Part shown: piece by piece, positions 32,960 through 44,851 of the stretch
Layout of the letters: every line of letters begins with the position of its first letter
Position numbering within the stretch: position 1 is the stretch's first letter
Assembly: GCA_030052745.1 (NCBI GenBank)
Contig: JANBVO010000026.1
Span: 310,001-374,000, forward strand
Length of the DNA: 64,000 nucleotides
DNA from: Pleurostoma richardsiae
Lineage: Eukaryota; Ascomycota; Sordariomycetes; Calosphaeriales; Pleurostomataceae
Reading direction: 5' to 3'
Translations under genes and position numbers: made by a program
The notes under the pieces: generated by a model
The model's database searches: none
What the model was told of the DNA's origin: nothing
The model's input: only the letters and a program-made list of their open reading frames with translations

Positions 32960-35900
32960 ATGGTGCCACGAAAGTCGATAACCACCGTGGATGCTCACGG
33001 CAACGTCCCGAGCTCCTCGGCCCTTGCAGTTCCGCCGGCGCTGCCCCATCATGGCGGATCCAAGATTGCCGCCCACGATACATGGCTCGAACACAGCGAC
33101 GATAGTTCGAGGATCCCGGACGTCGGCGACGTCGAAGATCGCGGTCTCTTCGTGCAAGAGTACAACGCTCTTGCTAGGAAGGTATTTCAGGGTCGATAGC
33201 TTTGATCTGCCTCGGATGGAGTGCTGACATCCCGGTATAGCATGGCATACGGCTGCTACTCTCCAACTCCAACGAGAGTTGCCATGTGAGTGTCAAATTT
33301 GCCCTGTACAGGTGGGTAGTCTCTTACGTCCGAGCCAGGACGACCCTCACCGCAGACGAGGCTGGTTTTCCCGAATGTTCCTGCGCCAAACATCAGGCGC
33401 CTCCATAGGCGCCATGTCCGAGAAGGGCGCTCGTCACAAACGGAGCATCAGCGATCTGGCGATGCACGTCGTCCAGCCCAAGAAAGATTTTCTAAAGGAC
33501 GAAGACCTCCAAGACTTAGTTCGACTATGTGGCAAGAGCTTTCTTTATCTTCCTCCTGGATTTGCTCCTGGTCCCCTAGTATTACCGACATGTCTGCGAG
33601 CAACAGCCCAGTATCTTGTTCAGCACGGTCTGTATATGCGTCTTATCATTGCTCCATTCCCTTTAGAGCCGTAAGCTGACATTACCTGCCAGCTACCCAA
33701 ACACGCGGCCTGTTCAGGATCCCCGGTTCAGTGCGTATTGTCAATGCATTGTACGAATATTACTGCGCCGAACAGGATGCTACCAACACTGCTGGAACAG
33801 TTCGGACCCCAAGCCTCCCTATGCATATTCAAGTGGGAGTTCATGATGTCGCTTCAACCTTCAAAAAGTTCCTCGCAGGGCTCCCTGGAGGAATACTTGG
33901 CTCGCTTCCACTTTTTGATGCTTTGGTCGCGATTAAGAGCCAGCTGCAGGAGAACAGGAACGCCGATCAAACCAAGCAGAGCAAGCTTCGATCAAAACTC
34001 CTAGCACTTGCATTTGGGACGCTTGAGTCTCAATTTCGGAGGGAGCTGATATGCGCAGTGTTTGGAATACTCTCTCTTGTCGGACATGCTGCAGAGAACG
34101 CGGCTAGCGATGACCAAACACTTCGGCCGCCTCCTGCGTCTGATCTGATGGGCTACAACGCATTGTCAATCGTCTTTGGGCCCCTGTTGATCGGAGACCT
34201 GATCGACGCGTACGATATGAAGCTTTCAGACCCTGCCGCGGGACTGCTTCTGTTTCTAGTCACTCCGCCACGGTCGAAAAAGGAGAAAAGGAAGAGCAGG
34301 GGAGCCGACGAAGCCGTCCCGAGCGCGTTGACCGTGGACAAGATACGGGTCGCGAGCGAGATCACCGAAATGCTCATAGCGAACTGGACCGATGTCGTCA
34401 AGCATATGAAAGCTCTAGGGATCCTGAGGAAGAACAGTCAGCCCCACAGCCATAACAACAACAGCGGCCCTATTGTACCCTCAATTTCCGAGTCATTCAT
34501 AATGAAGATGCCTCCTAGCTGGAGTCCTCCGTCATCAGCCGCCGAACGGGCTCCTTTGAGTCCGACGCCGTCTCCAAGAAGTAAGGCTGGCCGGGCATTG
34601 ATGTTTGGTATCTGCTAACCGCTTTTACAGAGCCTAAGTGCCTTCCTGCACATGCAGATGCCGGAAGACCTGATGGAAAGCTGATTCTGAAGAGGAGACG
34701 GCCAAAACCCTCTCGTTTGCCATTGAGCCGTCGGATCGTCGCTGGTGCATCATCAGAGGATCACCAACTTCTTTTGACTCCAGACGCACACCAGCATGAT
34801 CTGAGCTCAAAGGTAACTCCCATTGCGGAGCGTGAGAGACAGGGATGCTCTGAAAATAGCCAGATTCCACTACGTCAGAACGTCTCGAGGCGTGGTGGTG
34901 GTTCATTGGCGGTGAGAACATCTTCTCCATCATCCAAGCTATCACAAACAGTGTTCATCGCGGCCCCGACTTGGGAACAGGTGCCGCCGAAGCGGAGGTC
35001 TCCAGAGTCGTTCCGCAAGCGGCATGGGGATTCTAGTCTCCGGACGCCTCATCCGACCGGAGTCACTGCTAGGTCGAAAGACGATAGCGTGAGAGTCTTG
35101 GACGCTTCGAAAACATCTTCCCTAAACTGCGAAGTCCGAAGCATTGCTCAGCCATCGCTGCGGCCTCCCATAAGCGGTCGAGAAGGTCTTGTCTTCAAAT
35201 CACGCAGACCTCGTGCAAAACGGCCCTTTGAAATGGACACCAAGAGCGGCGTGACGCTGAGCACCTTTAAGAGGACTTCAGGTAGCAGTCTCCCGCATGA
35301 GACGGAGCCGAAAATAGGACTCGAGTTGCAAGTCTCACCTCAGGCGAAGGAACATCAACCGGACCAACCAAAAAATGGTCGCCTTACCCTTGCTGGAGTC
35401 TTTACGCCGCCTGGGTGCAATAATAAATTTGACCTGGCAGGCTCTGGAACCGAGAACAGTCAGAAGCAGGCACCGGATTTCGGTGGAGTTCACGCGAAGT
35501 CCAACGATGTGCGAAAGACAGAGGAAGCTAGTCGGGGGTCTGTCAGTGTTATGCAGCAGAAATCGGATGAGTGGGAGGGAGTCCGTACAGACTGGATTGA
35601 CGAAAATACCTCTGGACATGGCACACGCCCAAATACACTTCAGACAACAGAGACTATCAGTTCCAATGCCGGTCTCATTTCCCACAGTGCTCATGGGTTG
35701 AGGCTAGAAGATAGACCCGGTGCTCCGCTACGGAAATGCTCTGGAGACCTGCGCCCTGCTAGGCCGAGCAAACCTGTATCAGAGCTTACCCAGCAGGCCG
35801 ACTTGCGACCTGTGACCCAAGGTAGAATCGACCACGGGTCATCCTTGAAAGGAGCTCACAGGCCCGGACTCGTAATGCAAGGTTTGAAGCAGAGACGGTC

Positions 35901-37062
35901 GAATATCTCCACGATGACCGCTTCAAGCCGGCAGAAGATCTTGAGGCATGATTTCAGAGGAACAGGCAAACCAGCAGTTGGCGCTGTCAAGGCCATAGCA
36001 GCGATGTTCGACTGTGCAGCGAAGAATTCTCCCTTTATCCCAATACCCATGGGCAGTATTCCAGCGTCCGACAGTGCCAGCTCACGTACCAAGTTGTCGC
36101 CGTACACAACGAATAATCCATGGACGCTCAAGTCCACCAAAGCAGCTCCTACCTGGTCTCTATGGTCTACAACGAGCCAAAACCACACGCCATGCAAAGA
36201 TGCTGACATCATCTGTTCGAATGACATCAAGAATTCGAAAACAGAAAGGAGCAGAAGTATTTCTCCACGGATTCCGTTTCCTGATGTGTCACTGTCCATT
36301 TTTGCGAGTCCCGCAGGGCACAGGAACCCGTCGCGGTCTGGGACGATTAGAGAGATCGGGCGTACACCTTCGGCGTCTCCAAAAGATAGACAAACGGCCA
36401 TAAGACCTTCGCAGTTAAGGAGATGCAGCGGTAGGGTGCAGAGGATGGACATAACTGAACTCGGAACTCGATCAGAGACTGAGCCCCCAGGAGTGGCGGA
36501 CAGTAGAAACGAATCAACATCAATACCCACGCGCAGGTCTTGTTCCACACCTACCCTGACCTCTTCCCCCTCCCTGAAGAGCAGGGGAAGCCAGTGCCAA
36601 CTCAGGAGGATCTCATCCTTGTGCTCAGAGATCGAATCACTGCAGCGGCAACTTGCTGTGAAGACCGAAGAATGCGCATTCCTGCGGAGTAGGCTTGAGC
36701 AAAAAGAAAACAAAGACATCGCGTCGGTCCAGGAAAGCCAAGAGAAGGCACAGGAGGAGTGCTTGTTCTGGAAGCAGCAGGCCGAGGCAGCCGAGGAGCA
36801 TCTGCGAAGACTTGGGTATACCGTCACGCCAGATAATGATGAGACTTCTGAGAACCATCTTGAGTCAACAGTGGGCGACTGTTCGAGCCTGCGACAGGTT
36901 GCTTATGCAGCATCACCACCCGCTGAGCCACTGCTTGACATCCTACGACCGTTGCGTGGGGATGTGGGCCTTTCTGAAAGTTTCGACGCTTCTTCTGAAT
37001 TGGCCTCGGCTTACAGCAATGGTACGTCTGTGAGGAAGGCTCCTTGGATGGGAAGAATGTGA
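32960..37062 (+). CDS. RhoGAP-domain protein with C-terminal coiled coil
   Basis: Five exons (32960-33181, 33241-33285, 33312-33627, 33693-34580, 34631-37062) encode 1300 aa. The RhoGAP domain spans about residues 140-390. RGLFRIPGSVRIVN places the arginine finger at Arg203, and later LALAFGTLESQFRREL, MGYNALSIVFGPLLIGDL and the C-terminal helices follow. It should stimulate GTP hydrolysis on a Rho-family GTPase and so act on actin, polarity or wall growth. Residues about 490-1130 are low-complexity Ser/Arg/Pro-rich and probably disordered. Residues about 1140-1215 form a coiled coil (SSLCSEIESLQRQLAVKTEE, FLRSRLEQKEN). Exon 2 is only 45 nt and the intron after it is 26 nt, which is very short; that junction deserves caution. 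ATG 32960 has a stronger context than the alternative at 32855. Confidence 0.87.
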
Positions 37063-37412
37063 CAACATGCTTGAAATAAATATGGTTAATGCAAGGCTGT
37101 CGGTACTTCCACAGTTTTCAGCTGATGTAGGATAATGGGTAGAAATTGAGAGCAGTGATTGCCGAGGCATTATGAATTCTAAATGACTACTGTCTCTGAG
37201 TTTCTTGACATGAGCACTTGACGAGCCTATGCTTACTCCGAAGCAAGTTGAACATATAGAGCTAGACCTTTTTACGGCCATTTTGTCTCACGCAGTCGCA
37301 GTTGAGGACAGCTCCTGGGAATGATATGCTATTTGCACATGGTCTACTACACCATCTGGGCAGGATTGATACAATATGATACAGATACACGCCTGGTTCC
37401 AGACAGAATGCT
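37063..37412. other. Intergenic between convergent RhoGAP and mL38 genes
   Basis: 350 bp of 3' flanks; nothing recognised. Confidence 0.5.
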
Positions 37413-38897
37413 TTAACGTCCTCCAGACATCGGGCCGATGCGCTTGGTGTACTTCCAGAGGTGCTTGTACTTGGGTCCCTGCCTCTTGGCCTCCCAGCCC
37501 CTCGCCTTCTTGGGGGGCTTGAGCGGCTCGACCTTCTGCCTCCTGAACTCGACGTCCGCCCCGGGGATGCCGTGTCTCTCCATGACCGCCGCCGTGCCGT
37601 CGTCCCACACTGTCCGGAAGATGTTGAAGCCGAAAGGTTTCAGGCCGAACTTGTCGCGGAAGCTCTTGAGGGAGAAGCCGTCGCGGCCCGCGTACAGCTC
37701 GCGCAGCTTGGCGACGTCCAGCCTCTCGCCGGCCTTCTGCTCCAGCAGGAACACCGACAGCCGGTGGTAGGGCGCGCCCTTCTGGCTGAAGGGCGGCAGC
37801 CACGGCACGGCGAGCTGGGCCTCGGCGTCGGCCTTGGCCAGGGGGAGGGAGGAGGTGGTTGGGCCGACGGGGATGTTGGCGGCCAGGTAGTGGCAGCGCC
37901 GGGCGAAGCCGTCCTGGTCGGGGACGGGCACGTCGCTGTCCATGACGACGACGGAGACGAGGCGCTCGTCCTTCTCGAAGACCTGGACGCGCAGCCGGGG
38001 GGGCACCTCGCTGACCAGGCTGTCGACGAACTCGCCGGGCGCGACGTGCCGCTGCCGGAAGTAGAGCTGCACGTCGGCGGTGGGGTCGAACTTGGGCAGG
38101 ACGTCGGGCACGATGTGGAACTGCTCGACGCGCTGCTTGATGATCTTGTAGGGCATCTCGCGCCAGCGCCGCTCGGCGAGGTAACGGTAGATGGGCTTGG
38201 TCATGTCGCCTATATATCAGTTTCTGTCAGTCCGTTGTTCATCCCAAAAGAAATGTATGACCATGGACAACGAAAATAACTTACCCAGGCCGTCCTCGAA
38301 CTTCCTCTTCACCAGCGGGTCGTTGATGTCCGCCAGGATCTTGAGCTCCTCGACGTACCTGCGCAAGCTGCCCAGCTTCTTCTGCTTGTGGTACTCGCCG
38401 TCGCGGAACTTGCTCGCGTCCGTCGCCTCGAGCCGCCGGATCTTGTCGAGCTCCTCACGGATCTTGGCTAGCTTCTCCTCGCGGTCGGCCTGCAGCACCT
38501 TGCGCGCCTCCTGGAAGCACTGGTAGGGCAGCTGCTCGAAGGGCACGTTGGCCGAGGTGCGCACGGCAGCACGCCGCCGGCGAGAGCCCACGGGCATGAC
38601 GCCCTTCCTCATCAGCTCCTTCTCGGCCCAGGGGAGGGTAGTCGTGTTCGGGTCCAGGAGCTGATGCTTGGCGCCGCCCGAGGGCGGTGGCTGGGCCAGG
38701 CCGGCGGCCACGAGGTCGTCCGCCGCGCCGGAGGGCGTGCTGCTCGTCGTGGGCTCGACATCTGCGCGGGCTGCTGTCCGGGAGAAGTGCCGAGCCGCCG
38801 CTATGGATGAAGCCGCCGGGCCTGTCGACTGTGCGGCCAAGCCCTGCTGCTGCAGGTACCGGGCGATTGGCCGCCCGACCTGCTGACACCGTGACAT
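37413..38897 (-). CDS. Mitochondrial large ribosomal subunit protein mL38 (MRPL35/YmL35)
   Basis: Exons 38897-38285 and 38209-37413 (75-nt intron, GTAAGT donor) give 469 aa. A basic, Ala/Ser-rich targeting sequence starts the protein. A long charged helix follows (residues about 145-200, with [20 protein letters not shown]). After the intron comes [20 protein letters not shown] and a PEBP-like domain with [39 protein letters not shown] and [15 protein letters not shown]. The C-terminal [19 protein letters not shown] and [20 protein letters not shown] match fungal YmL35/mL38. It is a structural component of the large mitoribosomal subunit. It faces the uL4m gene across a 388-bp spacer. Confidence 0.92.
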
Positions 38898-39285
38898 GTC
38901 GATATGGTTGGCGGTGCTGGAGCCGAGAGTCTCTCTGTGCTCTGCTCGGCGTCCCAATCTGCTCCTGTGCTCTCGACGACAAAGCACGTCGTTGTTCCAC
39001 CGCGACGTCTCGGTTCAAAAAAATTCGGGACCCCTGCTGGAGTCTCCACCGGCAAACTCCGCCCGGTCTGGAGGCGAGCCGGGGAGCCGCAAGGGAAAAG
39101 AGGGTCCGTGCGTCTCGGGAGCTTTTTAGTCTCGTCCTTTTTTCTCACGACAGCTTTGGATGTTGCCGACGGCCCGCCATTGCTCAGGTATTGCGTTGCA
39201 AGGATTGCTGGAGAATCGGGACGCCCGGTGGACATCATTTCAGAGCAAGAGAGCCTTGTGATTCTGCGGGGGAATCGAAGACGAC
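38898..39285. promoter_or_regulatory. 388-bp bidirectional upstream region of mL38 and uL4m
   Basis: The two mitoribosomal genes are transcribed away from each other, with 388 bp between ATGs. Shared control elements are expected; none was identified by eye with confidence. Confidence 0.6.
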
Positions 39286-40327
39286 ATGGCTGGAAGGGGG
39301 GTAAAGGGCCTCAGCGAGGCCATGAGGGCCCTGAGCCTCACATCGCAGACCTGCAGACACGCATTACCAGTATGTTTTTGGTGCAGAACATCCATTCAAT
39401 GGCGAATTTCTTGTTGCTGACTGTCTCTCCTAGAAGATGGCACTACCAGCCGCGCGGTCAATGGCAACAGCGACCTCCACCCCGAACCTCACAACCTCCG
39501 TTGACGCAACGCCATCATCCTCATCACTCGCCGAATACAACGCCCTACAGAACGTCCCCGTCACCATCTACAACTTCCCGACCCTGGAGCCGCGATCCCT
39601 GGAGTCGTGGTCATCAAAGCACCTGTACCTCCCTCTCCGTCGCGACATCCTCCACCTGGCGGTCGTCTACGAGGGCGACATGACACGACAAGGCACCGCC
39701 TCCTCTAAGACGCGGTACGATGTCGCCGGCTCCCACCGCAAGCTGTACCGGCAGAAGGGCACGGGCAAGGCCCGCGTGGGCGACAAGCAGAGCCCGCTGC
39801 GCCGCGGAGGCGGCAAGAGCTTCGGCCCGAAGCCGCGCGACTTCTCGACGAAGCTCAACCGCAAGGTGTACGACCTGGCCTGGCGCACGGCGCTCTCGTA
39901 CCGCTACCGCCGCGGCGAGCTGGTCGTCTGCCAGGACGGCATGGAGCTGCCCCTGCCGGACGACTTCCTGGCCCTGGCGCAGGCGGACGCGCTGGGCCGC
40001 GAGCTCGAGGACGGCTTCGTGCGGCGGTACGCGCGGCAGGTGCTGGAGTCGCTGGAGTGGGGGCGGGCGGGGGGCCGCACGCTCTTCGTCACGGGGGACC
40101 GCCGACCGAACCTGTTCACGAGCCTGGAGGTCGCGGGCGAGGAGGGCCGCGCGCTCGAGGTCGACGACGTCGACGTCAAGGACCTGCTGGAGACGGGCCG
40201 CGTGGTGGTCGAGCGGAGCGCGCTGAGGGAGATGATCGAGCGGCACCAGAGCGACCTGGTCAGCCGGATATTCGTCAATGGGGCGCGGATCGGAGGTCCG
40301 CCTATTGGGGAGAAAGTTATTGAGTAA
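39286..40327 (+). CDS. Mitochondrial large ribosomal subunit protein uL4m (YmL6)
   Basis: Exons 39286-39369 and 39434-40327 give 325 aa. The first exon holds a short Arg/Ser/Leu-rich head (MAGRGVKGLSEAMRALSLTS), fitting a mitochondrial targeting peptide; an internal ATG at 39437 is a possible alternative start. The core is ribosomal protein L4: DILHLAVVYEGDMTRQGTAS, then HRKLYRQKGTGKARVGDKQS, LRRGGGKSFGPKPRDFSTKL and NRKVYDLAWRTALSYRYRRG. The C-terminal region shows LFVTGDRRPN and DLLETGRVVVERSAL. It belongs to the mitoribosome large subunit around the exit tunnel. The acceptor before exon 2 could be at 39433 or 39436; both keep frame and differ by one Lys. Confidence 0.93.
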
Positions 40328-41293
40328 ACGGTTAAGATCACTAGATCCGCGTGTGTATAATATGATGTAAAAGGGACTCTGGTCGGATGGGCTGCCATGC
40401 TCTTGACGCCGAGTTGGAGATGTAACTATACTCTCAAGAGACCCTTTCATTGTGTATATCTTCTCCCAAGAGCCACTGCCAGCAATGTGGAATTCTCCAT
40501 CTTCTTATTACCTGATGTCCGAAGACCTTTAGGCCTACCTTGCAGCATGTCTACTACTCTTAGTTCTGCATCAAAATTATGTCGCATCATCCTAATAATG
40601 GGCCATAGAGCTAGTAGTGCTGCAGTAGTAGGTAGCAGTCTCTGGCGACATAACAGTATCATCATTGCTGACAGCATCCGAACTTGGTGATCACGAAACA
40701 CGGTCGGCCCAACTCACCTAAGGGAAGAGAATTCCAGGCGGGCTATACAGTAAAATGCCACCATTTCAATGCTCAACTGCTCGTAGGAGATGCAAGTGAC
40801 GAGAAAAGTGCGTGCTCTGAAGAGGGATGTGGATTGAGGAGGCAAAGTGAAAGGGATAAGGGGGACATGCACGGAAATACAGTACAGATTATCTAGAGAC
40901 TCCACTACCCAAGCCACTCACTGACTTCAAACGGCTTGGGATCAACTCAACTCATGTTGATGGAGTCTCGGAGACATCGTGATGTTTGAAACAAGATTGC
41001 ATGCGATCGTCTCTCTCCGGCCTTGCTGGACGTCACGAGGCGCTTTCCTTGGCCCCCAACTCTGCAACCTGCAGGAAATGGCCGCGAGTGATTGGGCTGG
41101 GCTTCAACCTGGACATTGCGACTCGATGGCGCAGCCTTGCACCATGTCGCAGCTCATCAACCATCTCATCGCACGCACGTGCGTCACCTCTAGTTACAGA
41201 TGTCATATCTTGGCCGCGTGGGTGGCTGTTCCCCGTTAAAATCCCATCAAGTCGTCGCGCATCTGGCATATCGCACGGGATCCGGTCAACGCC
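40328..41293. other. Intergenic between uL4m and the STAND gene
   Basis: No supported gene. Short frames only; less GC-rich than the flanking genes. Confidence 0.45.
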
Positions 41294-44200
41294 ATGTCCG
41301 CGGCACTCGCCGCCGCAGGGCGGCTCAAACCTGAGGTCCGCCTGGCGCAAGCTGTCTCGCTCTTCGAAGCCGACCTGTCGGGTCAGCAGAAGGCCAGCTT
41401 CCGCACGTACAAAGCTCAGGCTCTCAACAGTCCTCCGACCACCACTGATGTGATGCACCTTACCGCAGAGCTGGACCGCAAGGTCTCAGAAAAGGCTCGC
41501 AGCCTGCGATGTTTCGGCCCCCGTCTGACGAATGTCCTGCAGGCTGTCCAGCAGTTTGCGGCTCTAGGGGACATAATCATCGGCGGATCTCAGAATCTTG
41601 TCGCGTGTGGCGTCTGGGCACTTGTGCGAATGACCCTGCTCGTCTGTCTCGCCCCGTGTTCTGATTTCGGTTTTTAAATAATCGCATGGCTCTGCTGACA
41701 GCGTGCGCCTAGTTGATGGTGAACTTCTCATCCTACCTCGAGAAGCTATCGCTCCTGCTCATGACAGTTGGTCGCTCGGCGCCACGATATCAGAACATGG
41801 CTCTGCTCTACCCCCGTTCAAAGGACCTGCAGTCTTGCCTGTCCGAGTATTTCATCGTCATAGTTCGCCTGTGTCATCAGATGCTCAAATTCACACAGCG
41901 GTCGATCTTGGGGCAGCTGGCTTCGTCGCTGAGTGACGCAGACTTGAAGGCGTACCAGTCCGACCTAGACTCATGGGCCAACTCCATCAAGGAGGAGATC
42001 ACCCTACTCCTGGGAACGAGTATTGAGGACGAGCGCCGAGAGAACTCATTATTTCGGAGTCTGCTAAAGTCTAGCTCACACTCCGAGTCGCTCCGCAGGA
42101 AGCTCGAGAGGAAGCAGCGCATTCTAGATGCCTGTTCCCAGTATAACTACGAAACCACCTGGAAGCAGGCCAGGAAGAATGGGCATGCGACTCTGTTCAA
42201 TGAGTTCCCCCATTATCAGAAGTGGAAGGCCAGTTCAACGTCCTCTACGCTTATCTGCAAAGGCAAACTGGGCTCTGGTAAATCAGTCTTACTATCAAAC
42301 ATTGTTGACGACATCAGCCTTCACACCCATGACGAGAAGAGCCCGGCAGCCTACTTTTTCTGTAGGCACGACATTGCTGAAAGCCTCAGAGCTAATACGA
42401 TCGTGGGCGCTTTGGCAAGACAACTTCTGGAGCCGCAACTGAACCTGGACGTGGAGGATGATTTAAAAGAAGTGCCTACTCCAGACCTCGACGAGATTGT
42501 CGGTCTAGTGAACAGAGTCCTTCCAACCGACAGTACTTCGTACGTCGTGCTGGACGGTATTGACGAGTGCGACACCATCGAGGTAGAGACTGTGATCAAA
42601 CACCTAAGGTATATCCAGAATGAGCACTCTCTCCTCCTTTGTATCTCTGTTCGACCCGAAGCACATGATATTCTAGAGTCGCGGTTTTCACTGTTCCTGG
42701 ACCCCCATACCGTCGTCATCCCAGACAACAATCCCGATATTGAAAGATTCATCACTGGAGAACTAGAGCGGGTTATCGATACAGAGAAGTTGGCAGTAGG
42801 GGATCCCGCCTTGGTGCTGGAAATACGTGAGGCGCTTATCATCGGGGCCCAGGGCATGTTTCTCTGGGTTGCCCTCCAGATTGAGGCACTATGCGCGGAG
42901 AAAACCGACGAAGCCATCCGCCTAGCACTTGCTGACCTGCCAAAGAATCTCTCGGAGACCTTTGAGCGCATCCTCCGAAAATCGGAAAAGACAGGAAAGG
43001 AGTATCAGATCCGGGTTTTCGAGCTCGTCGTCGCGGCGCGGCGCCCACTGACGGTGGCGGAGCTGCGAGAAGCTCTGAGTGTCGAGCCCGGAGATACAAT
43101 GTGGAACCCCTCGAGGATCATCAATGATATCTACTCCATCTTGGCTTCCTGTGGAAGCCTTGTCACCATTGACGAGGAGGAGCTAACGGTGCGCTTCGTG
43201 CATCACAGCGTCAGGCAATATATCCTCTCTTCATTTGCCGACTCGACCGGAGGGAAGTGCACAGAGCGCAGCGCCAACGGAACAATGGCGTCAATCATCA
43301 TCACGTACCTCAACTATGGTGTGTTCGACAGAAAGGTGTCGACACTGCTGGTCCCGACAATACGGGTTGGAGCCACGCCTTCGAAGATCATTGGGTCGAC
43401 ACTCGGTGCGAGACCTCAGAGCACGACAAAGAATCTCGCGTTGAAGCTCTTGAGATCGGCCCGACAGCCAAACAACGATATAGGAAAGACCTTGGCAGAC
43501 GCCTCCGGGCAGTTTAAACCTCGCCAGACAGAGGATTTTCTCTTCTATGGCTATGCCGAATCATGCTGGAAATACCACGTTGGCTATTTAGCCGACTCAG
43601 CACAGGAGTTGTATCGCCTCCTCCGGAAACTCCTGGACGCGGAGCTTATTGATGCAGAAGCATCTGATCGGGACGGGCGGAATCCACTTTCACACGTTGC
43701 AGAACAGGGAAACCCGATTGTTGCTGCCATGCTGCTCGAGAAGTGTCCCGAAGGGCGTGGATCAGTGGATGATCGGTACCGAACACTGGTCTGGCATGCC
43801 GCTGCACACGGGCATCAAGCCACGCTCAAGATCCTCCTCAAAGGGTTGGAAGATCTGGTCTTCGAACCAACACCGCTGCCGGTTGTACCATCCATGCACC
43901 CATATGCTGACTCCTCCCTACCCTACCGGTCTCGTCTTCTGCTTCCCCGTCCGCTGCAAGGAGACCAAACTCCGTTCGCGGCCAAAGTTATCTTGGACAT
44001 CGGTCATCCACTGCGCTACCGCAGCCACGACGAAAGCGCCATTCCACGCCCTTTTGAAATCCCAAAGCATGTAACATTTCAAGAGCGCGATATCCAGATG
44101 GCCTACGCGGTCGAGAACGGCGAGCAAGGCTTAGAAGGTGTCCAAGGAGTAGTCTCGCTTCACGATATTCTTTGCGGGGATTATGCCGCGTCGCTTTCCC

Positions 44201-44697
44201 GCTATCACCGAGCACATACAGCCCTTTGTCTAAGCACGGAGTTCTGGGAACTAGCATCAAGAGGCCGGGCCTTTCCTCTCTGGGACACGGACAGGGTAAT
44301 GCTGCGCAAAGTTGGGACCGGCGAGCCAGTCCTCGACGAAGGACGTACCGACCAGTTGTACCTGGCCATCGATCTCTTTCCCCGGCTGGAGGACCAGCCA
44401 CCTCTGTCATATGGTGACATTATGTCGCTCGGCCGACTGATTAACTCTCTGACGTCTTCGCATGAAAACTACAAGACGTGGGACTGGTTCCTCCAGTTTG
44501 GTGTCGAGCATAACCTCCGCGACCCCTTACCGCCTTGGGAAGAATGGCCCAACGGCTACGTAATGAACGTCGTTGAAGTATTGGAGCGATATCTCGATCA
44601 TCTCAGTAATGATCCCGCGTCGAAGACTGCAGAGGCCGAACCGGAACACGAGAAGGACGAGAAGATACGCTCGTATCAAATACCTCGGCGTCGTTAG
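41294..44697 (+). CDS. NLR-like STAND NTPase with DUF7708-type N-terminus
   Basis: Exons 41294-41641 and 41713-44697 (71-nt intron with CTGAC branch point) encode 1110 aa. Residues about 1-210 resemble the DUF7708-type domain at the front of many fungal STAND proteins (RLKPEVRLAQAVSLFEADLS, FSSYLEKLSLLLMTVGRSAP, YFIVIVRLCHQMLKFTQRS). A NACHT-like NTPase follows with Walker A GKLGSGKS at 300-307 and Walker B YVVLDGIDECD at 393-403. FDELVVAARRPLTVAELREA-like and VRFVHHSVRQYILSS motifs mark the winged-helix part. A weak pair of ankyrin-like repeats lies near 765-835 (DGRNPLSHVAEQGN, WHAAAHGHQATLKILL). The last 270 residues match no family I know. Such proteins are candidates for non-self recognition or programmed cell death in fungi; that role is inferred. 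Confidence 0.85.
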
Positions 44698-44851
44698 CTG
44701 CTTGGCTGAACACCACTCGCGCCCTCCTTGTTATTTGTAACGTTAGTGCTCTTCGCAGGGGAGATATCCAATCATAGCAGCTCAACGACTGCGGACGCAA
44801 CTTGACCGTACAGTCTTAACTCCGATCGGCTCTCCCACCGCATGGTCGATA

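Noticed and set aside
37461-38279. 272-codon plus-strand frame
   Set aside because: Antisense to the mL38 coding region; Gly/Leu/Val-rich shadow of GC-rich codons.
39614-40450. 278-codon minus-strand frame
   Set aside because: Antisense shadow of uL4m.
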